A DNA stretch of 64,000 bases from Xestospongia bergquistia. Its lineage: Eukaryota > Porifera > Demospongiae > Haplosclerida > Petrosiidae. Numbering within the stretch: position 1 is the stretch's first letter; every line of letters starts with the position of its first letter. Position numbers and translations under genes: made by a program. The DNA lies in NCBI GenBank assembly GCA_963965975.1, contig OZ014422.1, positions 6,799,701-6,863,700 of the forward strand, read 5' to 3'. Shown here piece after piece: positions 1 to 13,660 of this stretch. The notes below the pieces were generated by a model, which saw only the letters and a list, made by a program, of their open reading frames with translations, was not told where the DNA came from and made no database searches.

Positions 1-3000
1 TGCTGAATTACAAGGATATGTTCACAGCTTCTGTTATATATGTAATTGTCTAGATTATTAAAAGTACTGAGACGTCCTGTGATACCATCAACTGTGCAGG
101 TTCTTGTTGGTGGAGCAACATCCTTGATTATAACATTGGTTGTATCTGGACTACCCATCATAGGTTGTGTAGGGTCTGCAGAATTTGGTGTTGTAGACGA
201 GACGGAGATTATTCTGACATTGAAGTTTTCATCACCTTCATTCAGTGTGTCTGGTAAAGTGGTGTAGTTTACACAGATTGGTCCTTGGGATCCTGGTGGA
301 ATGATTAGTGTCTTCTCTCCACCAGTATAGTCAAAGCCAGCTAGAAAAGATTATATTCATTCCTGTATTCATCAAATAATTTGGGCATGCAAATATACAA
401 TAATATACTTAAGAAATATCAGACACAATTTACTGCTTCTTACTTGTTGCTGTACCATCATCAGTCCTAAGTCTGACTATGATATTACGTACTGACATCT
501 TGTTAACTTGGATACATATTTCTACCATATCTCCTTCAGTGACATCTTTAGTTGAATCAACCATAGTCACAATTGGATCTAGGAGAAAAAATAAATACAA
601 TTATTGGTAAATCAAGATAAGATCACTACGTACTGTCATCATCTTGAACAGTTACTGGCAGCGTACTCCTTCCAGGTGTTACCATAATGGTTGAAGGATT
701 TGGAGTAACCAGTGTAGCAGTTATAGTGACAGTCTCATCATCCTCTAATGCTATAATATCATCTTGAATGACAGCAGTGCAAGTTACAACAGCATCTGAT
801 GCAGTAGATGCAGGGACGTTCAGAATTCCAGAGGCATCTTGGCCACAGTCCAGGTCAAGCAAAGAACGTACAATGTTTGATGGAAGGATTCTCTCTATAA
901 TATAATAATAAATATAATATAAACAGTAAGTGTTGATCAATGCTACTAGGACTGTTAAGTCTCACTATTTTATACTTACTCATTGTCATGTTATATGAAG
1001 TTGGCTTAGCAGTTCGAGAGACAACAAAATTAAAAGTACCATTTCCTCTATTTTCAATAAATGTTCTGAATGAATCCACAAAACCATATACCAATGCTGA
1101 AAATAGTATAATAGTAATAGCATCAATTAAATAAATATAATATAACATACGGTCATCATCTTTGATGATAATTTTGGTTCTATCACCCACTATTACTCTT
1201 GTTGATGGATTAGGATTTTGCAAATATAAAAAATACTCTTCGTCATCTTCAAGAGACACTGAATCATCAGAGATATTGAAAGTCACTGTTGTCATAAGAG
1301 AGCCACCAGCTGTGAAAGCAGCAGTACTACTGACGTCAGAACCTGATATGACAACTGTCATAGGTTGAGTACCAGGTCCTTTATTAATATGTGATCAAAT
1401 GTAACTAGTATAATATTGACTTTACCTCCAGTAACTTGGATAGTAAAATCTTGTAAAATCTCTTTGTCAATTTTAACCATCACACTACCCATGGATACGT
1501 TCTCATAGAACACATACTCTGATTGACCAAACATCACATTCAAATCTGCAAAGAGAAAAATTATTTTCCTTCCATCCTTTACTCCAACTTACAATCATCA
1601 TCAAATATGTTTACAGTCATAGGACCACCTAAGTTGACATTCTGAGATGGCATTGAACCATTCAAATAAAGCTGGTATGTCTCTGTAACTTCCAAAGCTT
1701 TCATGTCATCATTAAGAGAAAAAGTAAAGGAAGACTTGTTGGATCCATCAGCTACAAAAGTGACATATTGGTCAACATCTGTTCCAGAAAACTCCACAAA
1801 TTGCTGAGATCGATTTGGTCCTAAAGAACGACCAATACTTAAATGCCGTTAACAATACTATTTCTGTACAAACCTCCTCTAACTCTGACAGAAACATTCC
1901 TCTTAATATCATAATCAATCGTCAGTTGTACTGTTACAGAAGTTTCATTCTCAAAAACATTTATTACAGAGTCTACAAACATCACAGTTACACCTAGAGA
2001 AAAAACAGTGTGCACTGCAAGAACATTATATGTAGTAATATACCATCAGGATCAGTGATTGTTGCTATTTCATTACTTCCAAGTATGACACCATTGGTAT
2101 AACTTGAATTAATAAAGGATAGTTCCACATTTTCAACATTTTCAAATGCAACAGTATCATCTTTAATAGGAAAAGTAAAGAGCTGTGTTGTGTTACCCTG
2201 ACTTGGGAATGTCACAGAAGTAGTATAGGATGATCCTGATTGTTCCACCAATGGATCAGGTTGAGGAGCTAAAGGAGATAACAATAGATGCACTTTGTAT
2301 CAATTATTGATTATACTCACTTGATCTAATGTTCACTTGTAAATCTCGAATTATTGGAGTATTAATCCTTACTGCTATTTGTTCTGTAGTTTGTGCCTCA
2401 TAAAAATGATTGCCAGGACTAAATGTCACAATGACAGCTAGTTTGTAAAAAAAGATTAATAGTATAATAGTAATAGCATCAATTAAATAAATATAATATA
2501 ACATACGGTCATCATCTTTGATGATAATTTTGGTTTTATCACCCACTATTACTCTTGTTGATGGATTAGGATTTTGCAAATTTAAAAAATACTCTTCATC
2601 ATCTTCAAGAGACACTGAATCATCAGAGATAATGAAAGTCACTGTTGTCATAAGAGAGCCACCAGCTGTGAAAGCAGCAGTACTACTGACGTTGGAACCT
2701 GATATGACAACTGTCATAGGTTGAGTACCAGGTCCTTTATTAATATATGATCAAATGTAACTAGTATAATATTGACTTTACCTCCAGTAACTTGGATAGT
2801 AAAATCTTGTAAAATCTCTTTGTCAATTTTAACCATCACACTACCCATGGATACGTTCTCATAGAACACATACTCTGATTGACCAAACATCACATTCAAA
2901 TCTGCAAAGACAACAATAATTTCCTTCCATCCTTTACTCCAACTTACAATCATCATCAAATATGTTTACAGTCATAGGACCACCTAAGTTGACATTCTGA

Positions 3001-6000
3001 GATGGCATTGAACCATTCAAGTAAAGCTGGTATGTCTCTGTAACTTCCAACGCTTTCATGTCATCATTAAGAGCAAAAGTAAAGGAAGCCTTGTTGGATC
3101 CATCAGCTACAAAAGTGACATATTGGTCAACATCTGTTCCAGAAAATTCCACAAATTGCTGAGATCGATTTGGTCCTAAAGAATGACCAATACTTAAATG
3201 TCATTAACAATACTAATTCTGTACAAACCTCCTCTAACTCTGACAGAAACATTTCTCTTAATAATATTACTTGTCATCAGTTGTACTGTTACAGAAGTTT
3301 CATTCTCAAAATCATTTTTTACAGAGTCTACAAACATCACAGTTACACCTAGAGAAGAAACAGTGTGCACTGCAAGAACATTATATGTAGTAATATACCA
3401 TCAGGATCAGTGATTGTTGCTATTTCATTACTTCCAAGTATAACACCTTTGGTATAACTTGAATTAATAAAGGATAGTTCCACATTTTCAACATTTTCAA
3501 ATGCAACAGTATCATCTTTAATAGGAAAGGTAAAGAGCTGTATCGTGTTACCCTGACTTGGGAATGTCACAGAAGTAGTATAGGATGATCCTGATTGTTC
3601 CAACAATGGATCAGGTTGAGGAGCTAAAGGAGATAACAATAAATGCACTTTGTATCAATTATTGATTATACTCACTTGATCTAATGTTCACTTGTAAATC
3701 TCGAATTATTGGGGCATTAATCCTTACTGCTATTTGGTCTGTAGTTTGTGCCTCAACAAAATGATTGCCAGGACTAAATGTCACATTGACAGCTAGTTTG
3801 TAAAAAAAGATTCAATATAATATATTCTTAGCAAAATGCTTAACTCACTGTCGTCATCAAATACAGATATCAGAGTATCATTACCAATCCTGACATAAGG
3901 ATTAACACTGGGACTTGGATCAGGATTGATAAATCGAACAAAATAAGTCTCCACATCTTCCAGAGCAATATCATCATTCCTAACAAACTCACTAACACGA
4001 AGAGTTCGAGTTCTATTTGGCTGATATATTAATGTGTCAGTAAAAAGTGGACCAGAGATAGACACAAATGGTTGAATTTGTTGCCCTATAGAAATAAAAT
4101 GGTTTTAAATAAACATTTGTGAAAAGTATACAAGTGATTTACTTAGAAATGTTGTGGACACTGTAAATGTACGAGCTATTGGATTTGAGATTTCTGCCTC
4201 AATGAAAACAGACTGATCATTTTCATTGAAATTATATGCAGATTTGACAAATGTAACAAGAAGCACTATAAAAGCATTAACAATAGCAAATTAAGTCATA
4301 TTAGAATATACCATCATCATCAACAAGACGATGTCGAGTGGTGTTAGGTGAACTGATGATAACATCTACTGGATTCATCAAGTAATAATTAAAATACTCA
4401 TCAGGTTCTAGAGCAATTATATCATCAGGATAGGGCACAAAAAACCTCATTGTTTGTCTTGATATACCCGCCATTGGTTGAAATATAACTGTACGCACAA
4501 CATTACCTTGAAAAAAAATTAACATAATATACATATTAACACAATTCTATTAATAACAGAGTAAATATAGAAATATAATATAAAAGTAGATATTACAGTA
4601 TTATTACTATACTATTATTACTTACCATTATCATCCACAACATCCACTGATACATTATGAGATATACTACCAGTAAGAACAACAGTGATATACTCTCCTT
4701 GATCAGATTCAAGTGTTCTGGTCTCAGGAGAATCAAAGAAAACACGAGCCACTACAAAAATATATAGCATATAGACTATGTTTGACTTTTAACAGTACTG
4801 ACCATCATCATCAATTATAACAATTGTTGTCCTCTCATATGGATATTCATTGACTGCTTTAGTTCCTGTTCCAGTAGGTACTCCCACAAAAGTTAGATCA
4901 TACATTTGATCTGGCTCTCCTGAGGTTGAATCATTAACAATTTGTACAGGAATTATCTTCTCTAAGTTAGCCTGTAATTACATTCAACATAACAGATATT
5001 AGCAGTTAGTAATAACTTACTATACTGTTATTAAATGGTAGGAAAGTTATATCATAATTAACAACACTGCCTGAATTAACAATTGTAGGAGGTGGCACAC
5101 CAGGGTCTTTATACAATATATGAACAGTTCAATGAAGAATACTAAGTGAACACTCACCTCCTACAACTCGTGCAGTAAATCCTTCAGCTATTCGTGTGCT
5201 CAAAATGACTGTTACATCCATTGTTAGTCCTGCATTCTCAAGGAAAACATATTGAGATTGTTCAAAAGTAATGTTGGCATCTGAAAGAATTTGTTTTAAG
5301 ACAAACAAATAAATAATCACTTACAATCAGTATCTCTAATATTGATGGTAGCTGCTGTTCCCAAAACGGCTGATGTATCACTAGGATTTGAGAGAGCAAC
5401 TTGATAACTCTCCATATCTTCTCTAGCCACATCATCATTTCCAATAGTGAATGGAATTTGTACTGTTCTTGCGCCACGAGCAACATACATAACTCTCTCA
5501 TTTATAGGTGGGCCACTGTTACTAACCCTTAGCTGTGATCCTGAAGCTATACATTTATATACAACAAGAGATCTTTATCATAATGACTTACATCCATTGA
5601 CATCAACACTGAAATCTTGAACTATGACATAAGATAATGTCACTCTTAAATTAGCTGGTTGTCCTTCATCATAGAAAGACATTGGTGGATCAAGATCAAC
5701 TTGAAGTACTACAGGAAAAGAGTAAATTGTTGATTTCAAAAAAAAAATACCTTCATCATCTGTAATCTGTATTGTTGTATCTGAACCCAGTATGACATTA
5801 TTAGTAATGGAAGGATTACTAAAGGAAAGATCATATCGTTCTATGGTCTCCAGGGCAAAAGAATCATTTTTAATAGTAAAACTAGGTAGTCCTTGAGATT
5901 GAGATCCACGTGCTGCAAATGTAATCACTTCATTTACATTGACACCAGATATTTCAACAGTTGAAGGTTGACTACCAGGTCCTAAAGTAATATTATATTA

Positions 6001-9000
6001 AACAGTTACTATATATTTATCATTACCTCCAGATACAGTGACAGAAAGATTTTGAGCTATTTCAGTACTTAATGTAATAGTAATATCTGATACTACTCCA
6101 TGGTTCTCATTGTAAGGATACAAGCTCTTACCAAAATTGATAGTAACAACTAAGATAAAGAAAAAAGCCGTTACTTAATAAAACATACTTCGTTATTATT
6201 TACCATCATCATCTGTAATCTGTATTGTTGTATCTGAACCCAGTATGACATTATTAGTAATGGAAGGATTACTAAAGGAAAGATCATATTGTTCTATGGT
6301 CTCCAGGGCAAAAGAATCATTTTTAATAGTAAAACTAGGTAATCCTTGAGACTGATCTCCACGTGCTGCAAATGTAATTACTTCATTTACATCGACACCG
6401 GATATTTGAACAGTTGAAGGTTGACTACCAGGTCCTAATGTAACATTATATTAAACAGTTACTATATATTTATCATTACCTCCAGATACAGTGACAGTAA
6501 GACTTTGAGCTATTGCATTACTTAATGTAATAGTAATATCTGATACTACTCCATGGTTCTCAATGTAAGGATACAAGTTCTTACCAAAATTGACAGTAAC
6601 CACTAAAATATAGAAGAAAGTCATTACTTAATAAAATATACTTCATTGTTATTTACCATCATCATCAAAAATTTGTATTATTGCATCTGGGCCCAATATG
6701 ACACCATTAGTTATTGAGGGATTACTAAGGGAACAATTATATTGTTCTACGGTCTCCAAGGCAACAGTATCATTGATGAAAGACAAACTTGGTAGTCTTT
6801 CAAATTGAGGTCCATGTGCTACAAATGTAATATTTACAGTTGCATCGATGCCAGATATTTCAACAGTTGAAGGTTGATTACCAGGTCCTAAATTAACATG
6901 ATATTAACAGTCATTATATATTTATTATTACCTCCAGATGCAGTGACAGTAAGATCTTGAGCAATTTCAGTAGATAATATAAGAGCCATATCTGATACTA
7001 AACCATGGTCCTCTCTGTAAGAATATAAGTTCTGGACAAAGTTGACAGTAACAACTAAAAAATTATAATTAAAACAATGACGTTGATGATAGGATGATGA
7101 TATATTTAGAAGACTATGTTAGAACAAGTAGTCTTCAATAAAAATGAATGAAATTTAATGCATTCTGCTCTAAAGTATACAATGGTGTTGTTAAAGTCAT
7201 TACCATCATCATCTGCAATCTGTATTCTTGTATCTGGACCCAGTGTGACATTATTAGTAATGGAAGGATTACTAAAGGAAAGATCATATTGTTCTATGGT
7301 CTCCAGGGCAACTGCATCATTGACAATAGTAAAACTAGGTAGTCCTTGAGACTGATCTCCACGTGCTGCAAATGTAATCACTTCATTTACATCGACACCA
7401 GATATATTAACTGTTGAAGGTTGACTACCAGGTCCTAAAGTAATATTATATTAAACAGTTACTATATATTTATCATTACCTCCAGATACAGTGACAGAAA
7501 GATTTTGAGCTATTTCAGTACTTAATGTAATAGTAATATCTGATACTATTCCATGGTTCTCACTGTAAGGATACAAGTTCTTGCCAAAATTGATAGTAAC
7601 AACTAAAATAAAGAAAAAAGTCATTACTTAATAAAACATACTTCATTATTATTTACCATCATCATCTGTAATCTGTATTGTTGTATCTGAACCCAGTATG
7701 ACATTATTAGTAATGGAAGGATTACTAAAGGAAAGATCATATCGTTCTATGGTCTCCAGGGCAAAAGAATCGTTTTTAATAGTAAAACTAGGTAATCCTT
7801 GAGACTGATCTCCACGTGCTGCAAATGTAATCACTTCATTTACATCAACACCGGATATTTGAACAGTTGAAGGTTGACTACCAGGTCCTAAATTAATATT
7901 ATATTACACAGTTATTGTATATTTATCATTACCTCCAGATACAGTGACAGTAAGACTTTGAGCTATTACAGTACTTAATGTAATAATAATATCTGATACT
8001 AAACCATGGTCCTCTCTGTAAGAATATAAGTTCTGGACAAAGTTGACAGTAACAACTAAAAAATTATAATTAAAACAATTACAATGATGATAAGATGGTG
8101 ATATATATCTATATACTTAGAAAACTATGCTAGAACAAGTGCTCTTCAATAAAAGCAAGGGTTAAATCGAGTGTGTTCTGCTCTACAGTATACAATGGTG
8201 TTGTTAAAGTCATTAATTACCATCATCATCTGTAATCTGTATTCTTGTATCTGGACCCAATGTGACACGATTAGTAATGGAAGGATTACTAAAGGAAAGA
8301 TCATATTGTTCTATGGTCTCTAGGGCAACAGCATCATTTGTGATAGTAAAGTTAGATAGTCCTTTAGATTGAGATCCACGTGCTGCAAATGTAATCACTT
8401 CATTTACATTGATACCAGATATATTAACTGTTGAAGGTTGACTACCAGGTCCTAAAGTAACATTATATTAAACAGTTACTATATATTTATCATTACCTCC
8501 AGATATAGTGACAGTAAGACTTTGAGCTATTTCATTAGATAATACAACAGTAATATCTGATACTATTCCATGGTTCTCACTGTAAGGATACATACTCCTC
8601 CCAAAATTGATAGTAACAACTAAAATAAAGAGAAAGTCATTATTTAATAAAACATACTTCATTATAATTTACCATCATCATCTGTAATCTGTATTCTTGT
8701 ATCTGGACCCAATGTGACACGATTAGTAATGGAAGGATTACTAAAGGAAAGATTATATAGTTCTATGGTCTCTAGGGCAACAGCATCATTTATGATAGTA
8801 AAGTTAGATAGTCCTTGAGATATAGATCCACGTGCTACAAATGTAATCACTTCATTTACATTAAAACCAGATATATTAACTGTTGAAGGTTGACTACCAG
8901 GTCCTAAAGTAACATTATATTAAACAGTTACAAAACAAAACAACTACCTCCAGATATAGTGACAGTAAGATCTTGAGCAATTTCATTAGATAATACAACA

Positions 9001-12000
9001 GTAATATCTGATACTACTCCATGGCTCTCACTGTAAGGATACAGGGCCTGATCAAAATTGATAGTAACAGCTAAAGAGAAATAATGCAAATTTTAATTAT
9101 ATATTAAAGTGAAGAAAATACATTTTAATAAATTTCTATTATTATTTATTTACCATCATCATCCACAACTGTTACATTCATAGTAAATGGAGTTCCTTCT
9201 TGTAGTTGACCATAATTTCTTAAACCAAGTCGTGTCAATATGTCAAACTCCAGAGCAATATCATTATTGACAACAGGGAAGACAACAGGTTGTCTTTGAG
9301 GAGGTTGTACTCCACCAACAAATGTAACAATACCAAGAGTTTTGTCTGAAAAGGAAAACATATCAAGGTCAGTGACTGAGCTCAAACATAAAGCTAATGT
9401 ATTTTAGCATGTCATTACTTGTTCTGATATCATAGACTTCTACAGTTTGATTGTTTGATATTCGTCCTACACCTAGTATAACATAAATATTTTGATCACC
9501 ATGAGCTTCAGAGAATGTGACATTTGATCGCTCAAACCTAACCTCAGCCTCTACTCAACAGAGTTAATATTTGGCTAACAAATCAATCAACTTACGATCA
9601 TCATCTTCTATACAAATACTTGAAGGAGTTGTATCTACAGTCAGCCCTGTAAAACCTGGAGTAGGACTTGAAACAGGATCATAAGGTAGTAATGTTATAT
9701 TGAAGAACTCAAGTAAAGGTTCTCTGATGTTGTCATTTGTAATTCTGATAGTAATACATGCTTGTGTAGCAGGTCCAAAAAAAGTAAAAAACTTAGGATC
9801 AAAAATAGATTGAAAATAATCCTCTACAAAAAAAACCATCTCAATAAACAATAAACTTCATTGTCCGCCTCTTACGATTTTTCAATGCTGATCCATCACT
9901 CAAATTAAAATTTACTTGCAAATTTTGACCAGACCCTAGAGTTGCATTAATTAAGTCTGCACACACCATCATTCCTGGGAATATTCCAACTGACTCTGAT
10001 ACATTATATTTACTAGCAGATAGTCTCACTGTAGCCACTATATAAAGATAGACATGTATTAATACATGTTCTTGTATATAAGAAATTGTGCAGTACTATG
10101 TGTATTGGGAATTCATTCTGGAACACACAATCATGTCCATAGTAGACAGGTTTTTTTATTTGGCAAATCCATTGTACCATTAAAAACACCTAAAGCTGTT
10201 ACCATTTTCAAGATTTCATTGTATTGTTAAATGCAACAGTAAAAACATCTAGTAAAACTAACTCAATAATAAACATAACAACCAATAAAGCCTCTATCAA
10301 GGACAGGATATGTGAGAGGTGTTTTAATAATTACTCATAGCATTTTAAAACTTCAGTGTTTTACTATATAGATCAATCCAATTTCAATATCACAATGCTT
10401 TTCTAAGGTATGCACTCAATATCAGGTGGGTGACACAGATTTTTTTGAGCCACTATTTAGCTAATAAATTATTAAAGCACTTGGTTAATGTTCTAAACCT
10501 CAAATTTATTTACAGCACCATCACATAATATATTAATGTTCAAATGTAATATAAATCTTACAAGTGTTATCCAAAATGGTTACAGTTACACGTTGGACAA
10601 TGTTATTGTGAATTTGAATAAAAAGGTCGGTCCGAACAAGTCTTATTTCGAGAACAGCTTTTTCAGATGTCTCAAGAACAGTATCTGTGAGACTTTGAAA
10701 TGGTACAAAAATACTGTTGATAGTGTTATTAAGAGAATATGTGAATCGAGGAAGACTTCCATTGATTGCAAAGTCAACATCTATAGTAACAAATACAAGT
10801 CAATCTTTTTTCTAGAAAATAATTGATACTAACTTTCAACAGCTTTACTCTCTACTGTAGAAAATCTTAGAAAAGATCCAGTTAGACGCTCTACAGGCAC
10901 TCCACTAACACTAATACCACCAACAAATCCTTGATACTCATCCACTATCAATGTTACATCTTCACCTTCACGTATTGTATGCATTGTTTCCCTAAAACCA
11001 ATACTGAATTCTAAAGTGTAACAAGATATAGCATACACATAATATAATACACAGCCTTACTTTCATCATCAGATATTAGCGCAGAACTCACATCTCTTTC
11101 TATATTGACTCGAGAATCATTAACAGTGATAAAGACATCAAAGACTTCATCCAATTCAACTGTTGTATCATCTTTGATATAAAATTGGAATGTTCTTTCA
11201 GTATCTGCAGTATAGGCTTCAAATGTCTTAGTCATACTTTCTCCATCCCTATAATCTAGTAAAAGTTAGAATTACAACCAATTCCATGATATGAGGATTA
11301 TCATACCAACATTAGGTGTTGCAAGTGACTGATCGTCAGTCAAAGTTGATGGGTCTCCACTGTACTCTCTTGTTGTTACAGTCACATTAAAAGCATTAGA
11401 AAATGAAATGGTACCACGACTAACTACCACAGACAAAGACTGAGATGATTCTTGAGCTTCATAAGATGATCTTTCAAACCTTATTGTGACCACTAAACAA
11501 AACTTATTACGTATCTTTATCTGATTAACTCACCATCTAAATCACCAATTGTAACACTAGCTGAACTCAACACAATAATTGCAAAACCACTACTGAAGAT
11601 GGGAGTACCAGAAAGAGACATTTCAAGAGTAAACATAAGATCATCATCAAGAGCAATCTGATTACCCTCGTTAGCTAATGTCATAGTCCAATTTTGTGAT
11701 GTAGTTGTAGGTGTGTATTGAAGGATATTTTGTGATAAACTAGCTATAAACGGTGAACTCCCTACACAGATAAGAAATGTAGTAACTTAGTTTAACAAAA
11801 AGCTTACCTGGTATGGGGTCTGGGTTACTATTAACTTGTAGCCTAACAGTATAACTACCAGTACCAGAGAAATAGGAAACAGTAACTGGAAAAGAAACAG
11901 TTTCCCCCTTGTTTGCAGGTCCAAAAAGATATGACCTTTCACTGAATGTAACAGCTACATAATAAAAACAGTGTATCAATATTTTTTTAGTCAAGTATTA

Positions 12001-12459
12001 AACATCATTAGTTGTGATCCAGGATAAATACTTATGTAATACATAAAAAAGGAGAAGTAAGTTATAGGCAATGTAAAAGTTGCATGGTTGTACTTTGATT
12101 TAGCTTCTACCTTTTGTGTAGGTAACTTAGTCCTTGCAGCTTTTGTACACTTCATATTCTTTAAATTTTGATAGTTACTTTTATGCAACTCACTAAAGCA
12201 ACTGGCACAGAATAAACCAACTCTAACACGACGAGTGGACCCTCCAGCTGAATTACAACATTGTCCAGCAGTTATCATCATGCCATTACTGTTAGCAGTG
12301 CATGAACTTTGATCATTAAAACATTGAACCATGTCATTTTCATCAACAGTAGTTTGAGCTAACACTACTGAAAAAAGATGATGATAAATATGGTTGTAAT
12401 TTTTCATTACCTGTAGCAGGTAAAAGAATAAACAACAGGAATGTTGCTACATTCGTCAT
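1..12459 (-). CDS. AF-like gene 1: secreted multi-Calx-beta protein, 3' end outside window
   Basis: A multi-exon gene spans this whole stretch and continues beyond the left edge. The ATG at 12457-12459 opens a hydrophobic signal peptide (MTNVATFLLFILLPAT) that splices at 12411 in phase 1 to a Cys-rich exon. About 24 Calx-beta modules follow, each as an exon pair: an N-half with E-N/E-G turns and a C-half rich in acidic residues ending in D-D-D-G/S. The last exon in the window (1-340) finishes a Calx-beta and enters a Cys-containing stretch (CTVDGITGRLSTF) resembling the VWD region of the sister genes. Calx-beta is a calcium-binding immunoglobulin-like fold. No exchanger membrane helices are present, so this is an extracellular adhesion protein and not a Na/Ca exchanger. 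The architecture fits a sponge aggregation factor. A VWD and a Wreath-type C-terminus probably lie outside the window (inference). Exon boundaries were placed by eye. Confidence 0.85.
1104..3812 (-). repeat. 1.355-kb tandem duplication carrying three Calx-beta exon pairs
   Basis: Sequence from about 1104-2458 recurs at about 2459-3812 with a constant offset of 1355-1356 bases. Equivalent points are 1162/2518, 1358/2714, 1579/2934 and 1994/3349. Introns are copied along with exons and differ at only a few percent of positions, so the event is recent. The right-hand junction of each copy shares the string gctagtttgtaaaaaaagatt. Confidence 0.9.
5750..9070 (-). repeat. Seven tandem 450-560 bp units, one Calx-beta each
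   Basis: The phrase catcatctgtaatctgtatt or a close variant recurs near 5757, 6208, 6660, 7208, 7660, 8224 and 8675. Each is followed by a conserved run encoding the C-half and then by a matching N-half exon. Most steps are about 451 bp. Two steps are longer (about 550 and 564 bp) because the intron between units carries an extra segment of about 100 bp (7080-7200 and 8070-8215) containing the motif gtatacaatggtgttgttaa. Divergence between units varies, which suggests repeated rounds of duplication. Confidence 0.85.
10038..10561 (-). other. Long intron of AF-like gene 1 without recognisable content
   Basis: This 524-bp intron separates a C-half exon (10562-10780, minus strand, ending in the reading ...TVTILDNTC) from the next N-half exon beginning at 10037 (VRLSASKYNVSESVG). 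It is ten times longer than the surrounding introns. I see no coding exon, RNA gene or clear repeat in it. Confidence 0.55.
12194..12367 (-). other. Cys-rich N-terminal module of AF-like gene 1 (exon 2)
   Basis: This single exon lies directly after the signal peptide. It shows six cysteines spaced C-x6-C-x13-CC-x15-C-x2-C. The same pattern (C-x5/6-C, a CC pair, a C-x2-C end) occurs at the same place in AF-like genes 2 and 3. I do not recognise it as a named domain. It is bounded by phase-1 introns (donor GTGAGT at 12193, acceptor just right of 12367). A disulfide-stabilised N-terminal cap is the simplest reading. Confidence 0.7.
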
Positions 12460-12626
12460 CTTCCTCCTGAAATAGCAGTGCCCGTAAGGACTGAAGACAG
12501 AGTGCAAAGGGCTTCTAATATATAGCGATTGCGATCTCTTGTTTGAGATGAAAGCAGCCGCATCGCGCTGCTCCGTTGCGCAAAGTACAAATAAAATTTT
12601 AGTGCCATATCAATAATAATCTACTT
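12460..12626 (-). promoter_or_regulatory. Compact promoter of AF-like gene 1
   Basis: Only 167 bp separate the start of gene 1 from the stop codon of gene 2. On the minus strand a TATA-like element (TATATATTAG) lies at about 12515-12524, some 56-65 bp above the ATG. A GC-rich patch with GCGCTGCTCCGTTGCGC at 12565-12581 lies further up, and a related GCGCTGTTGCGC patch lies at a similar distance in front of AF-like gene 5. The 3' UTR of gene 2 must also fit in this space. Confidence 0.45.
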
Positions 12627-13660
12627 TTAACAGTCACTAATAAATTTACTATATTTATAATTAGTACTAAACATTGTTGCCATTACATAATCTTGGTATG
12701 ATCCCTCCAATAAAGAATCATTTGGTTCTTCTACTTCAAACAGATGTCCTCCCTCAGAATCCCCCGCATACAAACAGGGAGATACTTGACTTGAACTCCA
12801 GGTACGAGATTGTAACTTGGCAGGTACTTTTCTCACATTACCATCAGACTGTGTGAATGTAATAACATAGAAATTGTCCACCTCCATATTATGCCTTTGT
12901 CGTAGTTTAATGCCTTCATTTGTGATGTGAACAGGTGCATTCCAAAATTGACCTGAAAAAGACAGAGACAAAAGAGGCCATAGTATTGTATATAGGTAAC
13001 ACATGCAACCACATTAAACACAGTTAGACATCTGTTGTTTTGCTAATAGGATACTGGGGTGTTACTACCAGAGACCATAACAACCACAGACTATAAAAAC
13101 TATACATACCAACTAAACCATGAGATGATAGTGTAATGCCTTGCCCATTTTCTATCTCCAGTTCCAAAAAGTTGGTTGGTAACCTCTTGTACTGTACAGC
13201 AAAAACTATCTCCCCATTGTCACAGTTAGATATGGAGACTACTGCACGAGTTAGAGAATACGATATGTGCATGTCTCCTTTACTAAAGTGTCCATGTCTC
13301 AATAGAGCTCCATTGACAGATACTAAGCATTGATGGTTGTTCAATCTCATAACAACATCAATGCACTGAGATGTGACATTATCAACAGCTCTTATAGCAA
13401 TTTCATCAATGATATGAAGAGGTCTTGTTGGTCCATGTCCCACTTTCTTTACCTCTGAATAATGGGCATTAACTGACACACACTGATCTGAGAGAATGTT
13501 AAAGTATTTGTCTGCCATTCCATATACTTCATAACAAAGTGATGGCATATTAATATGGCCACTCAATGGAACAGTGAACATTGGATCTGCACGGATGTTA
13601 CTGTCATCTGTACATAAGGAGCTATAATAACTGATAGTTACAAGATTATTATAAGACATA
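12627..13660 (-). other. Wreath-type C-terminal region of AF-like gene 2
   Basis: The region spans the end of exon 13110-14246 and the last exon 12627-12952. Shared landmarks with genes 3, 4 and 5 are FNILSDQCVSVNAHYSEV, the junction SSHGLVG|QFWN across a phase-1 intron, CLYAG-x-S/G-x-G-G, and the tail KYSKFISDC followed directly by the stop. In sponge aggregation factors a C-terminal domain called Wreath has been described; the match here rests on position, context and memory of that description. In this gene the N-terminal Wreath part shares an exon with VWA6, while in the other three genes it starts its own exon. Confidence 0.7.

Larger units (their letters stand above)
112..11954 (-). other. 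Array of about 24 Calx-beta modules in AF-like gene 1
   Basis: In reading direction the modules run from 11954 down to about 112. C-half exons are easiest to spot on the plus strand as accatcatcatc..., the complement of the D-D-D-G codons plus donor, for example at 9150, 8690, 8220, 7654, 7205, 6660, 6205, 5755, 4310, 3855, 3400, 2945, 2515, 2042, 1590, 1155 and 632. N-half exons lie between them. Typical C-half residues are N-D-x-A/F-A-L-E, which give calcium-coordinating acidic positions in Calx-beta. Introns between the halves are mostly 40-70 bp. Module count is by eye and may be off by one or two. Confidence 0.8.

Noticed and set aside
10536-10826. Plus-strand open frame of 96 codons.
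   Set aside because: It is the complement of a real minus-strand Calx-beta C-half exon (10562-10780). It has no splice context or domain of its own.
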